Origin: Gaiellasilicea sp963784895
GTDB lineage: Bacteria; Actinomycetota; Thermoleophilia; Gaiellales; Gaiellaceae
Assembly: GCA_963784895.1 (NCBI GenBank)
Contig: CAWATM010000002.1
Coordinates: forward strand, 62,001-126,000
DNA: 64,000 nucleotides
Direction of reading: 5' to 3'
Part shown: positions 7,587 to 18,052 of the stretch, in pieces
How positions within the stretch are numbered: position 1 is the stretch's first letter
Layout of the letters: every line of letters starts with the position of its first letter
Program-made: the position numbers and the translations under genes
Notes under the pieces: generated by a model
What the model was told of the DNA's origin: nothing
The model's input: the letters and a program-made list of their open reading frames with translations, nothing else
Database searches by the model: none

Positions 7587-8269
7587 TGGAGGTCATCCTC
7601 CTCTCGGACGTCGACAAGGTGGGGCTGCGGGGCGAGGTGGTCAACGTCGCCCGCGGCTACGCGCGCAACTTCCTGCTCCCACGCAAGCTGGCGGAGCCGG
7701 CCACCGCGGGCCGCGTCGCCGAGCTGAAGCGGCTCGACGACCAGCGCGCCCGGCACGAAGCCCGCTCGGTCGAGCAGGCGAGCGAGATCGCCGACGTGCT
7801 CCGCAAGACCGTGCTCAGCTTCGACGTCAAGGCGGGTCCGACCGGTGCGCTCTTCGGCTCCGTGACGACGACCGACATCGCCGACGAGCTGTGGCGCACG
7901 CGCAAGATCCGCGTCGACCGGAAGAAGATCGGCACCGACTCGATCCGTCGGATCGGCCGCTATGCGATCCCGATCCAGATCTTCGAGGACGTCACCGTGG
8001 ACGTGAAGACGCTCGTCGTCCCCGAGGGCGGCGAGCTGCCGCCCGAGGAGGAGCTGGCCGCGATGGAGGCCGCCGAGGCCGAGGCCGAGGCGGCGAAGGA
8101 GGCCGAGGCGGAGGCGCACCGCGCCGAGGCTGCGGAGATCCTCGAGGCCGAGCTCGCCGTCGAGGAGGAGGCCGCCGAGACGGTTGCCGCCGCTCCGGAC
8201 GCGGAGCCTTTCGCCGCCGAAGGCGAGTCCGAGCCCGCCGCGGACACCGCGGACACGACGCAGCAGTAG
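7586..8269 (+). CDS. rplI: 50S ribosomal protein L9 with long acidic C-terminal extension
   Basis: 227 residues against about 150 for most L9 proteins. The N-terminal RNA-binding domain is standard (LLSDVDKVGLRGEVVNVARG, ARNFLLPRKLAEPAT), followed by the connecting helix and the C-terminal domain (GPTGALFGSVTTTDIA). From about residue 150 a Glu/Ala-rich tail of roughly 75 residues is added (EEELAAMEAAEAEAEAAKEA and more), likely helical or disordered. Last gene of the ribosomal cluster, followed by a strong palindrome. Confidence 0.95.
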   Translation: MEVILLSDVDKVGLRGEVVNVARGYARNFLLPRKLAEPATAGRVAELKRLDDQRARHEARSVEQASEIADVLRKTVLSFDVKAGPTGALFGSVTTTDIADELWRTRKIRVDRKKIGTDSIRRIGRYAIPIQIFEDVTVDVKTLVVPEGGELPPEEELAAMEAAEAEAEAAKEAEAEAHRAEAAEILEAELAVEEEAAETVAAAPDAEPFAAEGESEPAADTADTTQQ

Positions 8270-8276
8270 CGCAATC

Positions 8277-8312
8277 CACAGAGCGCTCCACAGGCCTGTG
8301 GAGCGCTCTGTG
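8277..8312. terminator. 36-bp perfect palindrome after rplI
   Basis: CACAGAGCGCTCCACAGG (8277-8294) is the exact reverse complement of 8295-8312, giving an 18-bp arm with no mismatch. It begins 7 nt after the rplI stop and is followed by AACTTCCCGCTCT rather than a run of T. The likely role is a bidirectional or U-tract-independent terminator; a protein-binding site is possible since TCCACAG recurs in it. Confidence 0.6.
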
Positions 8313-8341
8313 AACTTCCCGCTCTAAGCGGCCACGGCTGT

Positions 8342-8350
8342 TGTGGACAG
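8342..8350 (-). promoter_or_regulatory. DnaA-box-like site upstream of dnaB
   Basis: TGTGGACAG, read as CTGTCCACA on the minus strand, matches the high-GC actinobacterial DnaA box TTGTCCACA at 8 of 9 positions. It lies about 110 nt before the dnaB promoter. Confidence 0.3.
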
Positions 8351-8459
8351 GGCTGGCGCGGCGGCCGGATTTCGGTGGAGAACGTCGCGAACACGGGTTC
8401 TCTTTCCCCTGCAGAGCCGCGCCTTCTGCTTCCCACAGCCGTCTGTGAATCCCCAGCCG

Positions 8460-8488
8460 TTGAGGCCGTCCGCCGCTGCCGCTCTAAT
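8460..8488 (+). promoter_or_regulatory. dnaB promoter
   Basis: TTGAGG at 8460-8465 and TCTAAT at 8483-8488 are separated by exactly 17 nt, a good sigma70-type promoter. The -10 ends 9 nt before the ATG at 8498, supporting that start and a leaderless or nearly leaderless mRNA. Confidence 0.55.
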
Positions 8489-8497
8489 GGGACGTCC

Positions 8498-9871
8498 ATG
8501 GCCCAGGTCGCGCCTGTCCACACCGCCAGCGTGCCCCCGGCCGGGGGCCTTTCGCCGCACGTGCCCTCGCACGACCTCGATGCCGAGATGTCGGTGCTGA
8601 GCGCGATGCTGCTCTCCCCGACTGCGATCGCGGCCGTGAGCGAGCATCTGAAGTCGTCCGACTTCTACCGGCCCACGCACGGCGTCATCTTCGACGTCGC
8701 CCGCAAGCTCTACGAGGGCGGCGAGCCGGTCGACGCGATCACGGTCGCGGCGAAACTCGAGGAGCTGGGCAAGCTCGACCTCGTCGGCGGGCGCGCGAAG
8801 ATCCATGAGATCGCGGCCTGGGCGTCCGCGACCGGCAACGTCGGCCACTACGCGCTGATCGTCCGCGACCACTCCCTGATCCGCCGCCTCTCCGACGCCG
8901 GACGGGAGATCACGAGGCTCGCCGTCGACCGAGGCGACGAGACCAGCCACCTGATCTCGAGGGCGGAGCAGCTCCTGTTCGAGGTCAGCCAGGCCGGCAG
9001 CCCGGGCGAGCTGCGCTCGCTCCAGGAGGCGCTCGTCGAGACCTTCGAGCGCGTCAGCCATCTCTACGAGCAGGGCGCCTCGGTCACGGGCGTCTCGAGC
9101 GGCTTCTCCGAGCTCGACGCGGTCACCGCCGGCTTCCAGCCGGGCAACCTGATCATCCTCGCCGCCCGGCCCTCGATGGGCAAGAGCGCCCTCGGGATCA
9201 GCATCGCCGCCAACGTCGTCCGCTCCGGGACGCCCTGCGCCTTCTTCACGCTCGAGATGTCGAAGCAGGAGGTGACCCAGCGGCTGATCTGCCTCGAGGG
9301 GAAGATCGACTCGCACAAGATCCGGACCGGGAAGCTCGCCGAGGAGGACTGGTCGCGGCTGTCGAAGGCGTGCGCCTCGCTCGAGCAGGTGCCGCTTTTC
9401 CTCGACGACACCCCCGGCCTGACCCTCTTCGAGCTCCGCTCCCGCGCACAGACGCTGAAGCGGCGCCAGCCGGAGCTCGGCCTGATCGTCGTCGACTACC
9501 TGCAGCTGATGGCGATGGGCGGCAGCGTCGAGAGCCGGCTGCAGGAGGTCTCGTCCCTCTCCCGCGGCCTGAAGGCGCTCGCCAAGGATCTCGACGTGCC
9601 GATCATCGCGCTCTCGCAGCTCTCCCGCGCGGTCGAGCAGCGCACAGACAAGCGGCCCGTGCTCTCCGACCTGCGCGAGAGCGGCAGCATCGAGCAGGAC
9701 GCCGACCTCGTCATGTTCATCTACCGCGACGAGTACTACAACGGCGAGGAGTCGGAGCAGCAGGGCCTGGCCGAGGTGCACGTCGCCAAGCACCGCAACG
9801 GGCCGACCGAGACGATCAAGCTCAACTTCGTCAAGCGCTACGCGAAGTTCTCCGACCACCGCGCCGCGTGA
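8498..9871 (+). CDS. dnaB: replicative DNA helicase DnaB
   Basis: 457 residues from ATG at 8498; an upstream in-frame ATG at 8375 would add 41 unconserved residues. The N-terminal DnaB domain starts at HDLDAEMSVLSAMLLSP. The RecA-like C-terminal domain has Walker A ARPSMGKSALG, FFTLEMSKQEV, Walker B LIVVDYLQLM, ALSQLSRAVEQR and the DLRESGSIEQDADLVMFIYR region. Hexameric 5'-3' helicase at the replication fork. No intein is present. A second DnaA-box-like site (8514-8522) lies inside the 5' end. Its TGA overlaps the GTG of the helicase-loader gene (GTGA). Confidence 0.97.
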   Translation: MAQVAPVHTASVPPAGGLSPHVPSHDLDAEMSVLSAMLLSPTAIAAVSEHLKSSDFYRPTHGVIFDVARKLYEGGEPVDAITVAAKLEELGKLDLVGGRAKIHEIAAWASATGNVGHYALIVRDHSLIRRLSDAGREITRLAVDRGDETSHLISRAEQLLFEVSQAGSPGELRSLQEALVETFERVSHLYEQGASVTGVSSGFSELDAVTAGFQPGNLIILAARPSMGKSALGISIAANVVRSGTPCAFFTLEMSKQEVTQRLICLEGKIDSHKIRTGKLAEEDWSRLSKACASLEQVPLFLDDTPGLTLFELRSRAQTLKRRQPELGLIVVDYLQLMAMGGSVESRLQEVSSLSRGLKALAKDLDVPIIALSQLSRAVEQRTDKRPVLSDLRESGSIEQDADLVMFIYRDEYYNGEESEQQGLAEVHVAKHRNGPTETIKLNFVKRYAKFSDHRAA

Positions 9872-10584
9872 AAGCGACCTGCCTCAAGTGTGGCGGCGCC
9901 TTCGAGACGATCGAGGTGAAAGTGCTGCGCTTCACCTTCCCGGGCAGCCGCTACTGCGAGGTGTGCCGCCAGGCGGAGGAGGTCGAGCAGGCCGAGAGCC
10001 AGGCGGCGGCTCGGTTCGCGCGCACCGGCGTGCCGCTCGCCTACCGCGACTGCTCGTTCGCGACCTTCCAGCGCGTCCCCGGCACCGGCGACGCGCTCGC
10101 CCAGGCGATGCACCTCTCGAAGGAGGTGCGTCAGGGCCGCCGGCCGAGCCGCGGCCTGCTCCTCCACGGGCCGCCCGGCGCCGGGAAGACGCACCTCGCG
10201 ATCGCGGTCCTGCGCGAGGCCGCATACATGCAGGAGTCGGCGAGCCTCTTCATCAACGTGCCGACCTGGCTGCAGCGCCTGCGCGACCTGCGGAGCCAGC
10301 AACTCGACGGCGAGGAGTTGCACTGGAGCTTCCCGCGCGGGTTCAAGATCGTCGTCCTCGACGATCTCGGCAACGAGAAGCCGGACGAGTGGTCGCGCGG
10401 CCGGCTCTACAGCCTCGTCAACGAGCGCGAGTCGTCCCGCTCGCTGACGATCGTGACCACGAACCTCACCCTCGGCGAGCTCGACGACCGCGTCGGTAAG
10501 CCGATTGCGAGCCGCCTGCGTCGCCTCTGTCAGGAGGTGAGGCTGACTCCGACCAACGACTACCGGGCACTAGGGGCTGCATGA
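9868..10584 (+). CDS. DnaC/IstB-type AAA+ helicase loader with zinc ribbon
   Basis: 238 residues from GTG at 9868, overlapping dnaB by 4 nt. N-terminal C4 zinc ribbon: CLKC near residue 5 and CEVC near residue 31. AAA+ module: Walker A HGPPGAGKTHLAIAVL near residue 95, Walker B KIVVLDDLGNEK, sensor 1 IVTTNLTLGEL, and sensor-2-like Arg cluster SRLRRLC. This is the DnaC/DnaI architecture, and the coupling with dnaB makes loading of DnaB onto DNA the likely job. Transposon-linked IstB is the alternative, but no transposase is nearby. Confidence 0.85.
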   Translation: MKATCLKCGGAFETIEVKVLRFTFPGSRYCEVCRQAEEVEQAESQAAARFARTGVPLAYRDCSFATFQRVPGTGDALAQAMHLSKEVRQGRRPSRGLLLHGPPGAGKTHLAIAVLREAAYMQESASLFINVPTWLQRLRDLRSQQLDGEELHWSFPRGFKIVVLDDLGNEKPDEWSRGRLYSLVNERESSRSLTIVTTNLTLGELDDRVGKPIASRLRRLCQEVRLTPTNDYRALGAA

Positions 10585-10612
10585 GAATGAGGGGTCCGAA
10601 AGGAGCACGAGC

Positions 10613-10822
10613 ATGATCGATCAGACGGTCTGGCTGGCCGCGCGGGCGACGTCGTACACCATCGTCTGCGAAGAGTGCGCAGCCGAGCACGGGTATCTCG
10701 GCGCACGGGTGGAAGGTCGCCTCGAGCTCGAGCGCGAGCACACCGCCACCTGCTGCCGGCGTGGGCATCCGATCAGCGTCATCCGCACGTTCGACGAGCC
10801 GGTGGGCATGCGACTGCACTGA
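10613..10822 (+). CDS. small Cys/His-rich protein, putative zinc finger
   Basis: 69 residues from ATG at 10613 with AAAGGAG upstream. It has CEEC...EH (residues 19-26) and TCCRRGH (residues 46-52), a spacing suggesting a treble-clef or zinc-ribbon site. It lies directly downstream of dnaB and the loader and is closed by a strong terminator, so it is probably the last gene of that unit. No family is recognised; a nucleic-acid or protein contact role is inferred from the putative zinc site only. Confidence 0.55.
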   Translation: MIDQTVWLAARATSYTIVCEECAAEHGYLGARVEGRLELEREHTATCCRRGHPISVIRTFDEPVGMRLH

Positions 10823-10846
10823 GGAGGGCTTCGTGGAAGCCCTCCT
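10822..10846 (+). terminator. rho-independent-type hairpin after the dnaB unit
   Basis: AGGAGGGCTTC (10822-10832) pairs fully with GAAGCCCTCCT (10836-10846) across a GTG loop: 11 bp, starting at the stop codon of the small zinc protein. It is followed by TCGGG rather than a U-tract. purA starts 17 nt later. Confidence 0.65.
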
Positions 10847-10863
10847 TCGGGCATGATCGCGGG

Positions 10864-12144
<1,281 letters not shown>

Positions 12145-12202
12145 ACGGGAGAGGGTCGAGCGACTGTCGGAACGGGTGCGCCGGCTCTAGCCGCGCCCGG
12201 GC

Positions 12203-12282
12203 GCAACGAACGTCGCCCGCGCGCACCGGTGATGCACTCGCCCCCGCGAGGACGGCGAGTCCCCGCGATCACCGGTCGTTGC
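12203..12282 (+). other. nested inverted repeats, candidate structured RNA or leader
   Basis: Three co-linear stems nest inside each other: CAACG (12204-12208) with CGTTG (12277-12281), ACCGGTGAT (12225-12233) with ATCACCGGT (12268-12276), and ACTCGCC (12236-12242) with GGCGAGT (12254-12260). Such nesting in an 80-nt stretch is unlikely by chance. It lies between the ends of two convergent genes, in the only gap here of about 300 nt (12145-12445). It does not match a riboswitch consensus I know. Confidence 0.45.
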
Positions 12283-12440
12283 CGTCTGCCCTCTCGTGCC
12301 CACAGCTCTCTGCTCGCCCTCTCCCTTGTTGCCGCCGCTCTCGCAGTATGGTCGCGGGCCGCTCCCGGACAATCCCCCGCAGGGGTGATCGAGCGGCTAC
12401 GTCGCCGGATCCCCCGTCCGGCGAGCGGCGCTCGCGCGCG
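12229..12440 (+). pseudogene. possible remnant of a secreted-protein gene (signal peptide only)
   Basis: In the gap between purA and the AEC transporter one + strand frame reads a basic N-terminus, then a convincing signal peptide (SSLLALSLVAAALAVW), then APGQSPAGVIERLRRRIPRP. After this the frame only mirrors the antisense transporter gene. It looks like the 5' stub of an exported protein, with the nested hairpins as its leader. It could equally be a chance frame; no catalytic domain is left. Confidence 0.25.
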
Positions 12441-12445
12441 TGGCC

Positions 12446-13354
12446 TCAGCGCGCCAAGCCGATCACGAGGACGACGGCGGCGACGGCCGGGATCGTCGTG
12501 CCGACGACGATCCGGTTCATCAACGCCGGCCGCACCTCGTAGACGCGCGCCAGTACCAGCAGGTGGAACGCGCTCGGCATCCCGGCGAGGAGGTAGAAGA
12601 CACGGGGTACGTCCGCGCCGAGCACCGTGTCTGTCGCGAGGAGCGCGAGCGGCCCGCCGGCAAGGCGGATCGCGACCGCGCCGGCCGCCCGGCGCAGCTC
12701 TTCCGGGGGCCGGGGCACGCGCGCGAACGTGAGCGACAGCCCGAGCAAGAAGAAGCCGTACGGCCCGATCACCGCGCCGACGGCGTGCTGCGCGGTCTCC
12801 GTGCCGGGGACGTCCACGCCGGCCGCGCGCAGCACGAGTGCGAGCCAGAAGGCGTGCAGCGGCGGGTTCGCGAGCACTGCGCGCAGCCGGTGCCGCCGCG
12901 AGACCTCCACCTCGCGGCGCCCGTGGAGCCGTGCGATCGCCGTCGAGACCGAGGAGGCGGGCACGAGCCACGACAGCCGGTCGTAGAGCACCGCGAGCGC
13001 GAGCCCGTCGGCGCCGTAGGCGAGCTGTGCCAGCGGGAAACCGACGAACCCCGTGTTCCCGAACCCCGCCGCGAGCGTGAGCGCTCCACGCTCGTCGCGC
13101 TCCCGTGAGACGAGGCGGGCGTAGCCGTAGCCGCCGAGGGCGACGAGCCAGCTGGCGAGGATCGCCGCTCCGAGCGCGCGGCCGAGGCTCCCGTCGAGGT
13201 CGACGGTGAAGAACGTGACGAACACGAGCACGGGTGAGAACGTCCAGAAGAAGAGAACCCAGACGACGTCCCGCAGCTGCGCCGGTGCACCTGCGAGCTG
13301 GACGGCAAACCCGACGAGCAGGAAGAGGAGGAGCAGCAGGCTCTCGGCGAGCAT
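12446..13354 (-). CDS. AEC (auxin efflux carrier) family transporter
   Basis: 302 residues with about ten hydrophobic segments. AEC/PIN marks: LLLLLFLLVGFAVQLAG at the start, RERDERGALTLAAGFGNTGF with the conserved G.xNTGF(V)GFPL motif, and the mirrored C-terminal half ending AVAAVVLVIGLAR. Members move organic acids or amino acids; the substrate is unknown. Minus-strand TAGCCT (13361-13366) ends 6 nt before the ATG, so the transcript is probably leaderless. Confidence 0.85.
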   Translation of the reverse strand: MLAESLLLLLFLLVGFAVQLAGAPAQLRDVVWVLFFWTFSPVLVFVTFFTVDLDGSLGRALGAAILASWLVALGGYGYARLVSRERDERGALTLAAGFGNTGFVGFPLAQLAYGADGLALAVLYDRLSWLVPASSVSTAIARLHGRREVEVSRRHRLRAVLANPPLHAFWLALVLRAAGVDVPGTETAQHAVGAVIGPYGFFLLGLSLTFARVPRPPEELRRAAGAVAIRLAGGPLALLATDTVLGADVPRVFYLLAGMPSAFHLLVLARVYEVRPALMNRIVVGTTIPAVAAVVLVIGLAR

Positions 13355-13379
13355 CGGCTGAGGCTACTGCGGCGGGGAG

Positions 13380-13385
13380 TAGACT
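13380..13385 (+). promoter_or_regulatory. -10 hexamer TAGACT of purD
   Basis: TAGACT ends 8 nt before the purD GTG at 13394; no Shine-Dalgarno sequence is present. The divergent transporter has its own minus-strand TAGCCT at 13361-13366. Confidence 0.5.
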
Positions 13386-13393
13386 CGGCCGCC

Positions 13394-14614
13394 GTGAAGG
13401 TGCTCCTCGTCGGATCGGGCGGTCGCGAGCACGCGCTCGCGTGGAAGCTGGCAGGTGCGCCGGGCCTGACGAGCCTGCACGCTGCACCGGGCAATCCGGG
13501 GATCGCCGCGCTCGGCGACTGCCATCCGGTGCGCGCAGACGATGCCGAAGCGCTCCTCGGGCTTGCGCGGAGCCTCGACGTCGACCTTGCAGTGATCGGG
13601 CCGGAGGCGCCGCTCGTCGAGGGCGTCGGCGACGCCTTGCGGCGAAACGGGGTCCCGGTCTTCGGCCCCGGCCGCGCCGCAGCACGGATCGAAGGGTCGA
13701 AGAGCTTCGCGAAGGAGGTGATGGCGGCGGCGGGCGTCCCGACCGCCGAGACGTTGGCGGTCGCACGGCCTCCCTGCGTCGTCAAGGTGGATGGGCTCGC
13801 AGCCGGCAAGGGCGTGTTCATCTGCGAGACCGCCGAGGCGCTCGACGAGGGTCTCCGCGCGGCGTCCGCGTTCGACGGCCCGATCGTGATCGAGGAGCTG
13901 CTCGCGGGCGACGAGATCTCGATCTTTGCGCTCGCGGACGGGCATCGCGTCCTGCCGCTTGCGCCCGCCCAGGACTTCAAGCGGATCGGCGACGGCGACA
14001 CGGGGCCGAACACGGGCGGGATGGGGTCGTTCTCCCCCGTTCCCGGCTTCGGGCCGGCCGAGATTGCGGAGCTCGTCGAGCAGATCCACGGGCCGGTCGT
14101 CGAGGAGCTCGCACGACGCGGCGCTCCCTTCGTCGGTGTCCTCTTCGCCGGCCTGATGCTGACGGAAGGCGGGCCGAAGGTACTCGAGTTCAACGCCCGC
14201 TTCGGCGATCCGGAGACACAGTCGATCCTGCCGCTGCTCGACGGAGACCTGCTCGGTGCCCTCACCGCGGCCGCTGGTGGCGACCTCGCCGGCGTCGAGC
14301 TGGCGATCTCGGACGAGGCCGCGGTGACCGTCGTCCTCGCAGCCGCCGGCTACCCCGACAGCGCCGACGCGGGAACGTCGATCGAAGGGATCGCGGAAGC
14401 CGAGGCCGCCGGCGCGGTCGTCTTCCACGCAGGGACGGCGCTACACGGGGACCGGCTGGTGACGAACGGCGGCCGCATCCTCGGCGTCACCGGGACGGGG
14501 CCGACGGTCGCCGTCGCGCGCGAGCGGGCGTACGCGGGCTGTGGACGGATCCGGTTCGAGGGGATGCGGTACCGCCGCGACATCGCCCTGGACGCCGCCG
14601 CCGCGCCGGGCTGA
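13394..14614 (+). CDS. purD: phosphoribosylamine-glycine ligase (GARS)
   Basis: 406 residues from GTG at 13394. ATP-grasp enzyme: KVLLVGSGGREHALAWKL N-terminus, VVKVDGLAAGKGVFIC, DFKRIGDGDTGPNTGGMGSF, and the metal-site signature FNARFGDPETQ. It joins phosphoribosylamine with glycine (step 2 of purine synthesis). It is monofunctional, not fused to PurM or PurN, and is followed by purB 41 nt downstream. Confidence 0.97.
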   Translation: MKVLLVGSGGREHALAWKLAGAPGLTSLHAAPGNPGIAALGDCHPVRADDAEALLGLARSLDVDLAVIGPEAPLVEGVGDALRRNGVPVFGPGRAAARIEGSKSFAKEVMAAAGVPTAETLAVARPPCVVKVDGLAAGKGVFICETAEALDEGLRAASAFDGPIVIEELLAGDEISIFALADGHRVLPLAPAQDFKRIGDGDTGPNTGGMGSFSPVPGFGPAEIAELVEQIHGPVVEELARRGAPFVGVLFAGLMLTEGGPKVLEFNARFGDPETQSILPLLDGDLLGALTAAAGGDLAGVELAISDEAAVTVVLAAAGYPDSADAGTSIEGIAEAEAAGAVVFHAGTALHGDRLVTNGGRILGVTGTGPTVAVARERAYAGCGRIRFEGMRYRRDIALDAAAAPG

Positions 14615-14642
14615 CCGCGGGTCGATCGGCCGAGCCGGGCGC

Positions 14643-14648
14643 TAGACT
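14643..14648 (+). promoter_or_regulatory. -10 hexamer TAGACT of purB
   Basis: TAGACT ends 7 nt before the GTG at 14656. Same layout as purD: leaderless purB transcript heading the purB-purC-purS-purQ unit. Confidence 0.5.
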
Positions 14649-14655
14649 CGCTCGA

Positions 14656-15958
<1,303 letters not shown>

Positions 15959-15966
<8 letters not shown>

Positions 15967-16822
15967 GACCGCCGTCCACCTCGCGAGCGGGAAGGTGCGC
16001 GAGCTGTACGCGCTCGACGACGAGCGTCTGCTGCTCGTGGCTTCGGACCGGATTTCCACGTTCGACGTGATCCTGCCGACCGAGATCCCCGACAAGGGGC
16101 GGGTCCTCACCGGCCTCTCGGCGTACTGGTTCGGCCTGACCCGCGACCTCGTCCCCAATCACCTGCTGGCGCTCCGTGACGACGGCCGCTCGCTCGAGTG
16201 CAGGCGCCTCGCGATGCTGCCGATCGAAGTGGTCGTGCGCGGCTACCTGTCCGGCTCCGGCTGGAAGGACTACCGCGAGACCGGATCGGTCTGCGGTCAC
16301 GCGCTCCCGCCAGGGCTCGTCGAGGCGAGCCGGTTGCCCCAGCCGATCGTCACGCCGGCGACGAAGGCCACGTCCGGGCACGACGAGAACATCGACGCAG
16401 CTGCGGCGGCGGACCTCGTCGGTGCGGAGCGCTGGGCCGAGGTGGAGGCCGTGGCGCTCGCGCTCTACCACTTCGCATCCACGCACGCGGAAGCGCGCGG
16501 GATCATCGTCGCCGACACGAAGTTCGAGTTCGGACTCGACCGGGCGGGGACGCTTGTCCTCGGGGACGAGGCGCTGACGCCCGACTCGTCTCGCTTCTGG
16601 CCCGCCGACGCGTACGCACCCGGCGGCCCGCAGCCGTCCTACGACAAGCAGTATGTCCGCGACTACTGCGAGAGCCTGGGCTGGGACAAGACCGATCCCG
16701 GCCCGGAGGTGCCCGCCGACGTCGTCGCAGGGACGCGCGCCCGCTATGTGGAGGCATTCGAATTGTTGACGGGATGCGCGTTCGACACCTATCTCGCCGA
16801 CCCGGAGGTCGTGCTGCGGTGA
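15959..16822 (+). CDS. purC: SAICAR synthase
   Basis: 287 residues. Motifs include LASGKVRELYALDDERLLLV, SDRISTFDVILPTEIPDKG, PIEVVVRGYLSGSGWKDY, and the C-terminal DEALTPDSSRFW. It ligates Asp to CAIR. It overlaps both purB upstream and purS downstream (GTGA), so purB-C-S-Q is one translationally coupled operon. Confidence 0.97.
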
Positions 16823-17061
16823 AGGTGACCGTGCTGGTGCGCCCGAAGCAGGGCATCCTCGATCCGCAAGGCGAGGCAGTGGAGGAGTCGCTGCGCAAGC
16901 TCGGCTTCGCCGTCGGCGGCGCGCGCGTCGGCCGGCTCGTCGACCTGGAGGTCGACGCCCCGAGCTCGCAGGACGCGATGGCCCAGGTCGAGAGCATGTG
17001 CCAGGAACTGCTCGCCAACCCCCTGATCGAGACCTTCGAGATCGAAGTCGACGGGACATGA
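16819..17061 (+). CDS. purS: FGAM synthase subunit PurS
   Basis: 80 residues from GTG at 16819. Typical PurS: VKVTVLVRPKQGILDPQGEA and a C-terminal LIETFEIEVDG. It bridges PurQ and small PurL in the three-part FGAM synthase; purL itself is 15.6 kb downstream. It overlaps purC and purQ by 4 nt each. Confidence 0.95.
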   Translation: MKVTVLVRPKQGILDPQGEAVEESLRKLGFAVGGARVGRLVDLEVDAPSSQDAMAQVESMCQELLANPLIETFEIEVDGT

Positions 17062-17753
17062 GCGACCGGCCGAGAGTCGCGGTTCTCGTCTTCCCTGGCT
17101 CGAACGACGACCGGGACGCGGCGTGGGCGCTCGGCGCACTCGGCGCCGACGCCGAGCTCGTCTGGCATGCCGAGACCGAGCTTCCGGAAGGCACGGGAGC
17201 GGTCGTCCTTCCGGGCGGCTTCTCCTACGGGGACTACCTGCGCTGCGGCGCGATCGCCCGTTTCGCCCCGGTACTGGACGCAGTGCGCGAGTTCGCGGCC
17301 GCAGGCGGACCCGTGCTCGGGATCTGCAACGGCTTTCAGATCCTCTGCGAGGCCGGTCTGTTGCCCGGCGTGCTGCGTCGGAATCGCGACCTCGAATTCG
17401 TCTGCCGGGATGTCCGCGTCCGCGTCGACCAGGTCGACACCCCGTTCACGGCGCGCTGCGACCCGGGCCAGGAACTGACGATCCCGGTGAAGCACGGCGA
17501 GGGCAGCTGGTACGCGGACGAGGAACTGTACGGCGCACTCGAAGGGTCGGGTCAGCTGGTGCTGCGCTACGCGGAGGACTGCAACGGCTCGGTCGGCGAC
17601 GTCGCCGGCGTCTGCAACGAGGCGCGCAACGTCTTCGGGCTGATGCCGCATCCCGAGCACGCGGTCGATCCGCTCCTGGGCTCGGGCGACGGCGCACTGC
17701 TGCTCGCGTCGCTGGTCGACGCCGCGGGCGGGCGAACGCTCGCGGCTGCCTGA
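17058..17753 (+). CDS. purQ: FGAM synthase glutaminase subunit PurQ
   Basis: 231 residues. Class I glutamine amidotransferase: VLVFPGSNDDRDAAWAL start, GGFSYGDYLRCGAIA, nucleophilic Cys in LGICNGFQIL, and catalytic His/Glu in MPHPEHAVDP. It supplies ammonia to PurL. Last gene of the purB-C-S-Q operon. Confidence 0.97.
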   Translation: MSDRPRVAVLVFPGSNDDRDAAWALGALGADAELVWHAETELPEGTGAVVLPGGFSYGDYLRCGAIARFAPVLDAVREFAAAGGPVLGICNGFQILCEAGLLPGVLRRNRDLEFVCRDVRVRVDQVDTPFTARCDPGQELTIPVKHGEGSWYADEELYGALEGSGQLVLRYAEDCNGSVGDVAGVCNEARNVFGLMPHPEHAVDPLLGSGDGALLLASLVDAAGGRTLAAA

Positions 17754-17785
17754 CCCGCAACCGCCCGACCCGCAACGGCGGGCGC

Positions 17786-18052
17786 TCAGAGCCGCAACGC
17801 CTCCTCCAGGCCCGGATGCTTGGAGAGCGCTTCGCGCAACTTCTCCAGGTCGCGGAGTCGCAGTGTCACCGGCCCGCGGCGCGCCACCCCGTCGGTCGCG
17901 TAGGCGAAGCGGACGAGCCGCTCCCCCTTCGCGTCCTCGAGCAGCTGCACGAGCGAAGCGAAGCGCTTGCCGCCCGCCTGCTGGGGCAGCCGCAGCTCCT
18001 CGACCAGCGTTGCAGGGCCCCAGGGTGTCGCGGCTTTCGTCTCGCCGGCCAT
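17786..18052 (-). CDS. conserved hypothetical protein
   Basis: 88 residues from the ATG at 18052 (an in-frame start at 18091 would add an Arg-rich 13 residues). Contains ATPWGPATLVEELRLPQQAG and a C-terminal LRDLEKLREALSKHPGLEEA helix. Small actinobacterial protein of unknown role, convergent with purQ and divergent from Ku. No catalytic motif is visible. Confidence 0.6.
   Translation of the reverse strand: MAGETKAATPWGPATLVEELRLPQQAGGKRFASLVQLLEDAKGERLVRFAYATDGVARRGPVTLRLRDLEKLREALSKHPGLEEALRL

Noticed and set aside
8324..9859. 511-codon minus-strand frame opposite dnaB
   Set aside because: Antisense shadow of a certain gene, low-complexity Arg/Glu/Leu translation.
9868..10584. IstB of an insertion sequence
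   Set aside because: No IstA-type transposase or inverted repeats flank it, and its start is coupled to dnaB.
10820..10846. UGA of the small zinc protein followed by a hairpin, considered as a second Sec codon
   Set aside because: The hairpin includes the stop itself, its loop is GTG rather than GGUC, and the frame beyond runs into purA with no conserved protein. It is a terminator.
12203..12282. Cyclic di-AMP (ydaO-type) riboswitch
   Set aside because: The position before a secreted-protein-like start is suggestive, but the conserved sequence blocks of that riboswitch are not present.
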